Below are positions 16,960-25,239 of a stretch of 44,737 nt of DNA, one piece after another. How positions within the stretch are numbered: the stretch's first letter is position 1; each line of letters starts with the position of its first letter. Below the pieces are notes generated by a model that did not search any database, had not been told where the DNA came from, and saw only the letters and a list, made by a program, of their open reading frames with translations. The position numbers and the translations under genes were made by a program. The DNA comes from Comamonas sp. lk (lineage in GTDB: Bacteria; Pseudomonadota; Gammaproteobacteria; Burkholderiales; Burkholderiaceae_C): NCBI GenBank assembly GCA_945865675.1, contig CAMBFO010000010.1, forward strand, positions 1-44,737, written 5' to 3'.

Positions 16960-17868
16960 CTATTTCCCCACTTGCACCATCTTCATCGCCGACGCGATCA
17001 AGGCCGACACTTCGCTCATATTGCTTGGCACGATCAGCGTGGTAGTCGCGTCGGTGGCTACACGGGAATAGGCATCCACCGCGCGTTCGGCAACTTTGAG
17101 TTGCACGGCTTGTTCGCCGCCGGGTTGGCGGATAGCTGCGGCGATGCGCTCGATGGCTTCAGCGGTAGCATCGGCCACAGCGGTGATGGAGGCGGCTTCG
17201 CCAGCGGCCTTGTTGATGACCGCTTGCTTCTCGCCTTCGGAGCGGGCGATAAAGGCTTCGCGTTCGCCGGTGGCGATGTTGATCTGTTCCTGGCGCCGGC
17301 CTTCGGAGGCGGCGATCAGGGCGCGCTTTTCGCGCTCGGCGGTAATTTGCTGCTGCATAGCGTGCAGAATTTCTTTGGGTGGCGTCAGGTCTTTGATCTC
17401 ATAGCGCAGCACTTTCACACCCCAGTTCAGCGCCGCTTCGTCTATGGCTGCAACCACTTGGCCGTTAATCAGGTCGCGCTCTTCAAAGGTTTTGTCCAGC
17501 TCCAGCTTGCCGATGACCGAGCGCAGCGAGGTCTGCGCCAGCTGCGAAATCGCCACCAAGTAATTTGACGAGCCATAACTGGCGCGCATGGCATCGGTGA
17601 CCTGAAAGTACAGAATGCCGTCCACTTGCAGCTGGGTGTTGTCCCGTGTGATACAGACCTGGCTGGCAATGTCCAACGGTATCTCTTTAAGCACATGTTT
17701 ATAGGCTACCCGGTCGATAAACGGCACCAAAAAATTCAGGCCTGGGGTCAGCGTGCCCTGGTACTTGCCCAAGCGCTCGATGACCCAGGCATGCTGCTGG
17801 GGGACCACCTTGACCGACTGCGTGATAAATATGACTGCGATGACCAGTAGGACGATAGCGATTTCCAT
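16960..17868 (-). CDS. qmcA: SPFH/stomatin-family membrane protein (QmcA/paraslipin)
   Basis: A 302-residue protein with one N-terminal membrane helix (IAIVLLVIAVIFITQSV), an SPFH/band-7 domain starting VVPQQHAWVIERLGKY, and a long Ala/Glu-rich helical region ending in an oligomerisation tail. The match to QmcA/paraslipin is clear from LGKYQGTLTPGLNFLVPF and the TREKRA-type coiled coil. Such proteins form large membrane rings that organise lipid microdomains and modulate FtsH-type proteolysis. An AGGGAG-type ribosome-binding site precedes the ATG. nfeD lies 12 bases upstream on the same strand, the standard partner arrangement. Confidence 0.92.
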   Translation of the reverse strand: MEIAIVLLVIAVIFITQSVKVVPQQHAWVIERLGKYQGTLTPGLNFLVPFIDRVAYKHVLKEIPLDIASQVCITRDNTQLQVDGILYFQVTDAMRASYGSSNYLVAISQLAQTSLRSVIGKLELDKTFEERDLINGQVVAAIDEAALNWGVKVLRYEIKDLTPPKEILHAMQQQITAEREKRALIAASEGRRQEQINIATGEREAFIARSEGEKQAVINKAAGEAASITAVADATAEAIERIAAAIRQPGGEQAVQLKVAERAVDAYSRVATDATTTLIVPSNMSEVSALIASAMKMVQVGK

Positions 17869-17880
17869 AAAGTTTCTCCC

Positions 17881-18306
17881 TTAAGTTTTTTCAAGCACGA
17901 GGCGGCTGCCCTGAACTTCGACAACCCGGTGTTCACCGGGCTCGGACGTGACACCGGGCCGGTGCATAGCGGTCCAATTGGCGCCCCGGTAGTGCACTTG
18001 CGTGCTGCCATCTGGAGCCCATCCCTCCACGCTAACCAGTGCGCCGATGTCCAGATTCACATTAGGGTTGGATTGGGCTTCGAGCTCGGCACCGCGCACC
18101 TGTTTCAAACGGCGCCACAGCAGCACCGCCGCGCCGCCGACCACTGCGGCGACCACCAGCTGTACCGTAAGCGGACTGCCCGCTTGCGCGGCCACCGCCC
18201 CTGCGGCCATGCCCAGGGACAGCATCAGCAGGTAAAAACTGCCGATTAAGAGCTCGGCGGCCACCGTGATACCAGCCAAAACCCACCAAATGGTTGACGG
18301 TTCCAT
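17881..18306 (-). CDS. NfeD-family membrane protein
   Basis: A 141-residue protein with three to four hydrophobic helices in the first 85 residues and a C-terminal OB-fold domain of about 60 residues (NLDIGALVSVEGWAPDGSTQ, then VHYRGANWTA). This is the short NfeD class (YbbK/YbbL type in E. coli), which works with an SPFH partner in membrane quality control. AGGAGG stands 7-8 bases before the ATG at 18306, fixing the start; a longer in-frame extension has no such site. It is the first gene of the nfeD-qmcA pair. Confidence 0.9.
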   Translation of the reverse strand: MEPSTIWWVLAGITVAAELLIGSFYLLMLSLGMAAGAVAAQAGSPLTVQLVVAAVVGGAAVLLWRRLKQVRGAELEAQSNPNVNLDIGALVSVEGWAPDGSTQVHYRGANWTAMHRPGVTSEPGEHRVVEVQGSRLVLEKT

Positions 18307-18441
18307 GAGAATTTCCTCCTGTTTACACGCTTTTCTGGAGTGTATTGTGCGCCCGGCTTTGAACAATGCAAGCCTGCTGAAGTAATAAATCCTTACACTT
18401 GCGCCTCTTTTTTAACATATGGCCTGCGCCGGAGCCCTTAA

Positions 18442-20730
18442 ATGAAGTTTCGCTTCCCTATCATCATCATTGATGAAGACTTTCGCTCGGAGAACACCTC
18501 GGGGCTAGGCATACGGGCCTTAGCCCAGGCGATAGAGACCGAGGGTTTTGAGGTGCTGGGCGTCACCAGTTACGGCGATCTGAGCCAGTTTGCTCAGCAG
18601 CAAAGCCGCGCCAGTGCATTCATTTTGTCGATTGACGACGAAGAATTTACCCCCGGCCCGGACCTAGACCCTGCGGTGCTCAATTTGCGCAACTTTATTG
18701 AAGAAGTGCGCCGCAAAAATTTGGACGTTCCGATTTACGTCTATGGCGAGACCAAGACCAGCCGCCACATCCCCAATGACATATTGCGCGAGTTACATGG
18801 CTTTATCCATATGTTTGAGGACACGCCTGAGTTCGTAGCGCGTCACATCATTCGAGAGGCCAAGAGCTACCTCGAAGGGGTGCAACCACCGTTTTTTAAA
18901 GCCCTGCTTGACTATGCGGAGGACGGCTCGTATTCCTGGCATTGCCCTGGGCACTCCGGTGGCGTAGCCTTTTTGAAAAGCCCTGTGGGCCAGATGTTCC
19001 ACCAGTTTTTTGGCGAGAACATGTTACGCGCCGACGTGTGTAACGCAGTGGAAGAGTTGGGCCAGTTGCTGGACCACACCGGCCCGGTAGCTGCGTCAGA
19101 ACGTAATGCGGCCCGTATCTTTAACGCCGATCACTGCTTTTTCGTGACCAACGGCACCAGCACCAGCAACAAAATGGTCTGGCACCATACGGTTGCGCCC
19201 AACGATATCGTGGTGGTGGACCGCAACTGCCACAAATCCATCTTGCATGCCATCATCATGACCGGTGCGATTCCGGTCTTTCTCAAGCCTACGCGTAACC
19301 ATTTCGGCATCATCGGCCCGATTGCCAAAGAGGAGTTCGAGCCAGCCGCCATTCGCGCCAAGATCAAGGCTAACCCGCTGGTCAAAGAGCATTTGGGTGC
19401 GGTGGATGTGAACACCATCAAGCCGCGCGTGCTGACGCTGACCCAGTCCACCTACGACGGCGTGCTCTACAACACCGAGACCGTGAAAAACATGCTGGAC
19501 GGTTATGTGGAGAACATCCACTTTGACGAAGCCTGGTTGCCACACGCGGCCTTCCATCCGTTTTACGGCAGTTACCACGCCATGGGCAAAAAGCGCAAGC
19601 GCCCTAAAGAGGCCATGGTGTATTCCACGCAATCGATTCACAAGCTGCTGGCCGGTATCAGCCAGGCCAGCCATGTGTTGGTGCAGGACTCGCAAACCGT
19701 CAAGCTGGACAAGCATTTGTTCAATGAAGCCTACCTGATGCACACCAGCACCAGCCCGCAGTACAGCATCATCGCCAGCTGCGACGTAGCCGCCGCCATG
19801 ATGGAGCCACCCGGCGGGACCGCCTTGGTCGAAGAAAGCATTCTGGAAGCCTTGGATTTCCGCCGCGCCATGCGCAAAGTGGACGAAGAATACGGCCAGG
19901 ACTGGTGGTTCAAAGTCTGGGGACCGGACGGAATGGCCGACGAAGGCGTTGGCCGCGCGGACAATTGGAAATTGAAGGGCGAAGCTGCCAAAGCCAAGGT
20001 CGGCGTCAACTGGCACGGCTTTGGCAAGATGGCCACTGACTTCAATATGCTGGACCCGATCAAGGCCACCATCGTGACGCCGGGCTTGGACCTCAGCGGC
20101 AAGTTTGCCAAGCACGGTATTCCGGCCAGTATCGTCACCAAGTTTTTGGCCGAGCACGGCGTGGTGGTCGAAAAAACCGGCTTGTACAGCTTCTTCATCA
20201 TGTTCACCATCGGCATCACCAAAGGCCGCTGGAATAGCATGCTGACGGCTTTGCAGCAGTTCAAAGACGATTACGCCAAAAACCAGCCCATGTGGCGCGT
20301 GCTGCCGGAGTTTGTGCAGAAATATCCGCGCTACGAAAAAATGGGCCTGGCCGATTTGTGCCAACACGTACACCAGCTTTATGCCAAGTACGACATCGCC
20401 CGCCTGACGACCGAGATGTACCTGAGCGACCTAACGCCCGCCATGAAGCCTAGCGACGCCTATGCACACATCGCTTTGCGCAAAACCGAGCGCGTGGAGA
20501 TTGACCACCTGGAGGGCCGCGTTACCGTCGGCCTCGTCACGCCTTACCCCCCGGGTATTCCGCTGCTCATTCCCGGCGAAGTGTTTAACAAGAAGATTGT
20601 GGATTACCTGAAGTTCGCCCGCGAGTTCAATGCACTATGCCCTGGCTTTGAGACCGACATCCACGGTCTGGTGGAGGAAACCGACGACAACGGCAAAACG
20701 CGTTACTACGCCGATTGCGTTCGGGCTTAA
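18442..20730 (+). CDS. PLP-dependent arginine/lysine/ornithine decarboxylase
   Basis: A 762-residue fold-type I decarboxylase of basic amino acids. The N-terminal 130 residues form a response-regulator-like wing domain (FPIIIIDEDFRSENTSGLGI). The PLP domain contains SWHCPGHSGGVAFL and TNGTSTSNK, the phosphate- and ring-binding IHFDEAW, and the Schiff-base Lys401 in STQSIHKLLAG. The C-terminal domain ends CPGFETDIHGL. Length and architecture match AdiA/LdcC/SpeF-type decamers, whose role is acid resistance or polyamine supply. Which amino acid is used cannot be read from these motifs; the biosynthetic arginine form is the commonest annotation in Comamonadaceae. It stands alone between nfeD and fabI, with no antiporter gene nearby. 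Confidence 0.9.
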   Translation: MKFRFPIIIIDEDFRSENTSGLGIRALAQAIETEGFEVLGVTSYGDLSQFAQQQSRASAFILSIDDEEFTPGPDLDPAVLNLRNFIEEVRRKNLDVPIYVYGETKTSRHIPNDILRELHGFIHMFEDTPEFVARHIIREAKSYLEGVQPPFFKALLDYAEDGSYSWHCPGHSGGVAFLKSPVGQMFHQFFGENMLRADVCNAVEELGQLLDHTGPVAASERNAARIFNADHCFFVTNGTSTSNKMVWHHTVAPNDIVVVDRNCHKSILHAIIMTGAIPVFLKPTRNHFGIIGPIAKEEFEPAAIRAKIKANPLVKEHLGAVDVNTIKPRVLTLTQSTYDGVLYNTETVKNMLDGYVENIHFDEAWLPHAAFHPFYGSYHAMGKKRKRPKEAMVYSTQSIHKLLAGISQASHVLVQDSQTVKLDKHLFNEAYLMHTSTSPQYSIIASCDVAAAMMEPPGGTALVEESILEALDFRRAMRKVDEEYGQDWWFKVWGPDGMADEGVGRADNWKLKGEAAKAKVGVNWHGFGKMATDFNMLDPIKATIVTPGLDLSGKFAKHGIPASIVTKFLAEHGVVVEKTGLYSFFIMFTIGITKGRWNSMLTALQQFKDDYAKNQPMWRVLPEFVQKYPRYEKMGLADLCQHVHQLYAKYDIARLTTEMYLSDLTPAMKPSDAYAHIALRKTERVEIDHLEGRVTVGLVTPYPPGIPLLIPGEVFNKKIVDYLKFAREFNALCPGFETDIHGLVEETDDNGKTRYYADCVRA

Positions 20731-20750
20731 AAAAGAGCGACTCGGCGCTC
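20729..20750 (-). terminator. Rho-independent terminator of fabI
   Basis: Read on the minus strand it is a GAGCG/CGCTC stem with a 6-base loop followed by six T residues, 24 bases after the fabI stop. On the plus strand the same hairpin is followed by CTTTCTC, so it may also work weakly for the decarboxylase gene, whose stop codon lies in the A run. Confidence 0.75.
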
Positions 20751-20773
20751 CTTTCTCGTCTGCATGCCGCTTG

Positions 20774-21556
20774 CTATTCGGTTTGCACACCCATGGTTTT
20801 GTTAAACCCGCCATCGACAAAAGTGATTTCGGCAGTCACGCCCGATGCTAAATCGCTCAGCAAAAACGCCGCCACATTGCCTACGTCTTCTAGCGTGACA
20901 TTGCGACGGATGGGAGAGGCGTCCGCGACCACTTTGAGCAGTTTGCCGAAGTCTTTGATGCCGCTAGCAGCCAGGGTTTTGATGGGGCCGGCACTGATGC
21001 CGTTGACGCGGATTCCGCGCGGGCCTACGGCTTCGGCCAGGTAGCGCACCGAGGCTTCGAGCGAGGCTTTGGCCAGGCCCATGGTGTTGTAGTTGGGGAT
21101 GATGCGGTCCGCGCCCAGGTAGCTCAGCGTCAGCAAGGCCGAGCCGGTACGTAAGCGGGGCAGGGCGGCTTTGGCCATGGCTGGGAAACTGTAGGCGCTG
21201 ATGTCGTGCGCAATCTTGAAGGCCTCGCGGCTGATACCTTCCAGAAAATTACCTGCAATCGCCTCGCGCGGTGCGAAGCCGATGGCATGCACAAAGCCAT
21301 CAAACTGCGGCCAGTGCGCACCCAGATCGGCAAAGAGTTGGTCAATTTGCGCATCACTACCCACATCGCAGTCAAATACCAGCGTGGAATCAAAATCGGC
21401 GGCAAATTCAGTGATGCGCTCTTTGAAGCGCTCGCCTACGTAGCTAAAAGCCAGTTCCGCGCCCTGCGCCCGGCAAGCCTTGGCGATGCCGTAGGCAATC
21501 GAGCGGTTGGACAGTACGCCGGTGATGAGAAATTTTTTGCCCGCTAAAAAGCCCAT
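20774..21556 (-). CDS. fabI: Enoyl-ACP reductase (NADH), FabI
   Basis: A 260-residue short-chain dehydrogenase that reduces trans-2-enoyl-ACP in the last step of each round of fatty-acid elongation. Seen: the N-terminal [15 protein letters not shown] cofactor site, the Tyr-X6-Lys active pair in NYNTMGLAK, preceded by LSYLGADR, and the C-terminal [18 protein letters not shown]. These are classic FabI signatures and the length is normal. This is the target class of triclosan and isoniazid-like inhibitors. The gene sits after the cox cluster on the same strand but is separated from coxG by 49 bases and has its own terminator, so it may be read both from its own promoter and from upstream. Confidence 0.96.
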   Translation of the reverse strand: MGFLAGKKFLITGVLSNRSIAYGIAKACRAQGAELAFSYVGERFKERITEFAADFDSTLVFDCDVGSDAQIDQLFADLGAHWPQFDGFVHAIGFAPREAIAGNFLEGISREAFKIAHDISAYSFPAMAKAALPRLRTGSALLTLSYLGADRIIPNYNTMGLAKASLEASVRYLAEAVGPRGIRVNGISAGPIKTLAASGIKDFGKLLKVVADASPIRRNVTLEDVGNVAAFLLSDLASGVTAEITFVDGGFNKTMGVQTE

Positions 21557-21605
21557 GTTCGTCGATGCCCCGTGTAGATGTCAATGCTGATTGTCGCACG
21601 CAGCT

Positions 21606-22193
21606 TTAGCGCATAAACACGTAGGCGGCTAGCGCCAGTACGACGATGGCGCCGCCGATGAGTACGCCCATGCCTGGGCCTTCGTTGCTGTCTGCGGTCG
21701 GCGCCGGTGCGGTGGCGGCATCTTGTGCGGGCGCGGCATAGGCCTCGGGGTAACGGGCCTGCATGGCCAGATCAAAACGCTTGAAGAAATCTTCGGCCAG
21801 TGTCTTGGCTACGCCGTCAATCAGTCTCTGGCCCATTTGCGCTACTTTGCCGCCCACCGAGGCTTGCACTTCGTAGCTCAGCGTATTGCCGCGACCGTTG
21901 GGCGTGAGCACCACTTTGGCATTGCCTTTGCCAAATCCGGCCGGGCCGCCTTGGCCTTCAAAGCTGATGGTGTAGCTGTTGGGTGGATTGATGTCCGACA
22001 GCGTGATCTTGCCGGTGAACTTGGCGGAGACCGGCCCGATTTTCAGGGCCATGCCGATGGAAAACGTATCAGGGCCGCTGGCCTCTACTTTGTCGCAGCC
22101 GGGAATACATTGCTTCAAGACTTCGGGGTCGTTGAGTGCGTCCCAAGCTTGTTGTTGCGTGATCGCCAGATCGCGGCTTCCTTGCATTTCCAT
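21606..22193 (-). CDS. coxG: CoxG-like membrane-anchored SRPBCC protein
   Basis: A 195-residue protein of the carbon-monoxide-dehydrogenase subunit G family. The N-terminal 150 residues form a START/SRPBCC-type lipid- or quinone-binding domain (QAWDALNDPEVLKQCIPGC, then FTGKITLSDINPPNSYTI and FEGQGGPAGFG). A Pro/Ala-rich linker and a single C-terminal helix (MGVLIGGAIVVLALAAYVFM) follow. CoxG recruits molybdenum hydroxylases to the inner membrane and is thought to bind the quinone acceptor. AAAGGAAA precedes the ATG. It is the last gene of the cox cluster. Confidence 0.88.
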   Translation of the reverse strand: MEMQGSRDLAITQQQAWDALNDPEVLKQCIPGCDKVEASGPDTFSIGMALKIGPVSAKFTGKITLSDINPPNSYTISFEGQGGPAGFGKGNAKVVLTPNGRGNTLSYEVQASVGGKVAQMGQRLIDGVAKTLAEDFFKRFDLAMQARYPEAYAAPAQDAATAPAPTADSNEGPGMGVLIGGAIVVLALAAYVFMR

Positions 22194-22235
22194 GGTGTTT
22201 CCTTTCGTCGGTATTCAAAACATGCCGCTATGGCC

Positions 22236-23420
22236 TTATTGCTTCATCAGTTTGGCCAGGCTGCTGGCCAAGTCTTCCAGTTTGGTCAGGTTGTGGATCG
22301 CCACCATGCCGTGTGCCACCTGGCTCAAAGCCTGTGCACCCTGGGCCAGCGGTGCATAACCGTCAAAGCGCAGCAGGGGATTGAGCCACAAGATCCGTCG
22401 CGTGTGCAGCTTCAGCCAGGCCAACTCCTCTGCCAAGTGCTGCGGCTCGCCGGTGTCCAAACCATCGGTCACGATCAGCACCATGGTACGCCGCCCCACC
22501 AGCGTGCGCGCATGGTGCTCGCGCAAGCTTGCAAGCGACTTACCCAGTTGGGTGCCACCAGCAAAGTCTTCAATCAAGGCATTGGCATAGTCCAGCATCG
22601 CGTCGGTATCGCCCAGTTTGAAGGCGCCGGTCAACTCGGTGAGTTGCGTACCAAAGGCAAATACTGCGCGGCGCGGATGCTTGCGCGTGGCGGCATGTAA
22701 AAAGGCCAGCAGCAAGCGCGCATAGCGCTCCATTGAGCCCGATACATCTACCAGTACCAGCAGAGGTAAGGGCTGCTGGCGGCGTTCGCGCTTAGGCAAG
22801 TGCAGGGTTTCGCCACCCAGGCGCACGGCGCTGCGCAGCACGCCGGACCAATGCAATTGGCTTCCATTGGCGCCCGGACGCATACGGCGACTGGCATGCT
22901 GCGGCAGGGGCAGGGCAATGTCGCGGGCCAGGCGCTCGACCAGACGGTATTCGCTGGCGGACAAGGCGTTGAAGTCCGCGTGGCGCAGTCGGTGGATGTC
23001 GCTGGCCGTCATGGCGGCGTCAAAGTCTACTTTTTGGTCTTCGGTTTTGGGTTTGGTTTGGTGGGCGCGTATTTTGGGCGGCGATAAGGCTTCGCGCACT
23101 CGGGGCCGACGCTTGCTGGGCTCTGCCTTACCCTCGGCGCTTGGGAGCATTTGCGACAAGAGCTTGTGCGCCATATTCGGGTCGCGGAAAAAGGCCTCGA
23201 AGAGTTCGCGAAACACCGCGCGGTCTTGCTCGCGGCTGATTAACACCGATTCCATCGCAGCGCTCAGGTCGTGCCGATCCGCCATACCGACTTCCAATGC
23301 TGCTTGCGCGCACAGGCCGATGCGCGCGCTGTCCACCTGCACGCCGGCCCGGCGCAGCGTGCGCCCGAAAGCGGCCAAGTTGCCCGCCAACTTGCCGGTG
23401 CGCGAATCACCCAGAGTCAT
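22236..23420 (-). CDS. coxE: CoxE-like VWA-domain protein
   Basis: A 394-residue protein with a C-terminal von Willebrand factor A domain. The metal-ion-dependent adhesion site is DVSGSM with a distal TDGLDTGEP. The N-terminal half is charged and has the ARRMRPG-type conserved stretch seen in CoxE. In the CO dehydrogenase system CoxE works with the AAA+ ATPase CoxD in building the copper-sulfur part of the Mo active site; in form II systems its job is probably general maturation of the Mo enzyme. The ATG overlaps the coxD stop (ATGA), supporting co-translation of the ATPase/VWA pair. Confidence 0.9.
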   Translation of the reverse strand: MTLGDSRTGKLAGNLAAFGRTLRRAGVQVDSARIGLCAQAALEVGMADRHDLSAAMESVLISREQDRAVFRELFEAFFRDPNMAHKLLSQMLPSAEGKAEPSKRRPRVREALSPPKIRAHQTKPKTEDQKVDFDAAMTASDIHRLRHADFNALSASEYRLVERLARDIALPLPQHASRRMRPGANGSQLHWSGVLRSAVRLGGETLHLPKRERRQQPLPLLVLVDVSGSMERYARLLLAFLHAATRKHPRRAVFAFGTQLTELTGAFKLGDTDAMLDYANALIEDFAGGTQLGKSLASLREHHARTLVGRRTMVLIVTDGLDTGEPQHLAEELAWLKLHTRRILWLNPLLRFDGYAPLAQGAQALSQVAHGMVAIHNLTKLEDLASSLAKLMKQ

Positions 23421-24352
23421 GCGGCTGCGTCAACTTCAGGGGGTGTAGCGAGTACGTCCTGCGCCAGCGCCAAGGTGAGGGCGGCGACGTCTTCGCGCTG
23501 CTTGAACATGATGCCTGCGGTATCGCTCATGATTTCGGGGTCCAACTCCAGCGTATCGAGCGCCACCAAAGCCTTGGCCCATTCCACGCTTTCGGCGATG
23601 CCGGGCGCACGCTGGAACGCGTTGGAAAACGGTTGGTTGCGAAGGCGAGTCACCACGTCGGCCACTTGCTGCGCCAGTTGGGCCGATGCGCCAGGCACCT
23701 GCGCGCTGATGATGGCTAGCTCGCGGTCCCGGTCTGGGTAATCCAGCCAGTGGTAGAGGCAGCGCCGTTTGACCGCGTCATTGAGTTCGCGGGTGCGGTT
23801 GCTGGTGAGGATGGTGACTGGCTTGACCACGGCGCGCACGGTACCGATTTCCGGGATGCTGACCTGGTACTCACCTAGGTATTCGAGCAAAAAGGCTTCG
23901 AAGGGCTCGTCGGCACGGTCCACCTCGTCAATCAGCAGCACTGCGCCGGGCGCCGGTGCTTGCAAGGCTTGTAGCAAGGGGCGGCGAATCAAGTAGCGGT
24001 CCTGGTAAACCTCGCGCTCCATGGCGTCTACCGCAGGCGCTGCGCCTTGCGCGCTTTCGGAATAGCTCTGCGCGGCCCGCATATGCAGCAATTGCGCGGC
24101 GTAATTCCACTCGTACAGCGCATCGCGCTGTTCCAAGCCGTCGTAGCATTGCAAGCGCAGCATCTGGCGTTGCAAGGCAAGGGCCAGGGCCTTGGCCAGT
24201 TCAGTTTTACCAACACCGGGCTCACCCTCCAGCAGCAAAGGACGCTCTAGCTTGAGCGCCAAAAAAACGGCGGTGGCCAGACGCCGGTCCGCAAAATAGC
24301 CGGCCTGGCGCAAGGCTTCGACCAGGGCATCGATGGAGGGAAACAAGTTCAT
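23417..24352 (-). CDS. coxD: CoxD-like MoxR-family AAA+ ATPase
   Basis: A 311-residue MoxR-type AAA+ ATPase. Walker A is GEPGVGKTE, Walker B is VLLIDEVDRADEPFEAFLLE, sensor 1 lies in ILTSNRTRELNDAVKRRC. Such ATPases act as chaperones with a VWA partner, here CoxE, to insert or activate metal centres of a target enzyme. The ATG at 24352 was chosen; a TTG four codons upstream is in frame but sits inside the T run of the terminator at 24363-24395. The ribosome-binding site is weak. Confidence 0.9.
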   Translation of the reverse strand: MNLFPSIDALVEALRQAGYFADRRLATAVFLALKLERPLLLEGEPGVGKTELAKALALALQRQMLRLQCYDGLEQRDALYEWNYAAQLLHMRAAQSYSESAQGAAPAVDAMEREVYQDRYLIRRPLLQALQAPAPGAVLLIDEVDRADEPFEAFLLEYLGEYQVSIPEIGTVRAVVKPVTILTSNRTRELNDAVKRRCLYHWLDYPDRDRELAIISAQVPGASAQLAQQVADVVTRLRNQPFSNAFQRAPGIAESVEWAKALVALDTLELDPEIMSDTAGIMFKQREDVAALTLALAQDVLATPPEVDAAA

Positions 24353-24362
24353 GGCTTGGCTC

Positions 24363-24395
24363 AAAAAAATGGCCCCGCGTTGTGCACACGGGGCC
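24363..24395 (-). terminator. Strong Rho-independent terminator between coxM and coxD
   Basis: On the minus strand: a perfect 7-base stem GGCCCCG/CGGGGCC, an 11-base loop, then A and seven T residues. A second short hairpin (CCGGC/GCCGG, 24404-24419) lies just before it, after the coxM stop. Both fall in the 75-base gap between coxM and coxD, so the coxSLM transcript should largely end here. Confidence 0.75.
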
Positions 24396-24427
24396 TTGTT
24401 GCACCGGCCCTTGAGCCGGAGGCGCTA

Positions 24428-25219
24428 TCAGGCCAGGCAGTGTGCCACGGCCCGCTGCGTCAACACGCTGATCAGGTTGGCCCGGTAGGCCGCGCTGGCA
24501 TGGATGTCAGCGTTCAGGCCATCAGCATCCACATGCACCGAGGCGGCAGAGGCCACGGTAAAGCTCTTATTGAGGGCGTCTTCCAGCCCTTTGTGGCGGA
24601 ACACGCCCTGGCTTGCGCCCGTGATGGCAACGCGCACGCCGCCCGCCGTCTGGGCCAGGAACACGCCCACCAAGGCAAAACGCGAAGCCGCTTGCACAAA
24701 TTTCATGTAGGCCGCCGATTTGGGTTGGGGAAAGCTGATCGCAGTGATCAACTCGCCTGCCTCTAAGGCAGTGGTAAACATACCTTGGAAAAAGTCATCG
24801 GCTTCGATGCGGCGCTTATTGGTGTGCACGGTGGCACCCAAACCCAATACCGCGCTGGGGTAGCAGGCGGAGGGGTCGTTGTTGGCGACCGAACCACCCA
24901 GGGTGCCCATGGCGCGGACCTGGCGGTCCCCGATGTGCGATGCCAGATCGGCCAGCGCCGGAATCATGGCCTGCACGGTGTTGCTATTGGCAACGTCCAT
25001 GTGGCGCGTCATGGCACCGATGACCACGGAATTGCCGTTGGGCTCAATGCCCGCCAATTCTTTCACGCCACCCAAATCGACCAAACGGCCGGGTTGGGAC
25101 AGGCGCATCTTCATGGAGGGAAGCATCGTTTGCCCGCCGGCCAGAACCTGGCCACCGGAAACCGCTGCGCTTACGGCATCAGCCAGGGAAGCAGGCCGGT
25201 CTAGTGTGAATGCATACAT
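24428..25219 (-). CDS. coxM: CoxM-like FAD-binding subunit of a molybdenum hydroxylase
   Basis: A 263-residue medium subunit that passes electrons from the [2Fe-2S] subunit to FAD. Two FAD-binding motifs are visible: LAGGQTMLP at residues 26-34 and TLGGSVANNDP at 106-116; a C-terminal CO-dehydrogenase-flavoprotein domain follows. Position third in the order coxS-coxL-coxM, 20 bases after the coxL stop, marks a form II (SLM) arrangement. The length is slightly shorter than in form I CO dehydrogenases. Confidence 0.9.
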   Translation of the reverse strand: MYAFTLDRPASLADAVSAAVSGGQVLAGGQTMLPSMKMRLSQPGRLVDLGGVKELAGIEPNGNSVVIGAMTRHMDVANSNTVQAMIPALADLASHIGDRQVRAMGTLGGSVANNDPSACYPSAVLGLGATVHTNKRRIEADDFFQGMFTTALEAGELITAISFPQPKSAAYMKFVQAASRFALVGVFLAQTAGGVRVAITGASQGVFRHKGLEDALNKSFTVASAASVHVDADGLNADIHASAAYRANLISVLTQRAVAHCLA

Positions 25220-25239
25220 GTGTGAACTCCTTTGCTGTT

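Noticed and set aside
19096-20373. Open reading frame of 425 codons on the minus strand
   Set aside because: It is antisense to the basic amino-acid decarboxylase, which has full PLP-enzyme motifs in its own frame. The antisense product has no recognisable domain and a composition typical of shadow frames in G+C-rich DNA.
21723-22700. Open reading frame of 325 codons on the plus strand
   Set aside because: Antisense to coxG and coxE, both with clear family motifs. No domain, no ribosome-binding site.
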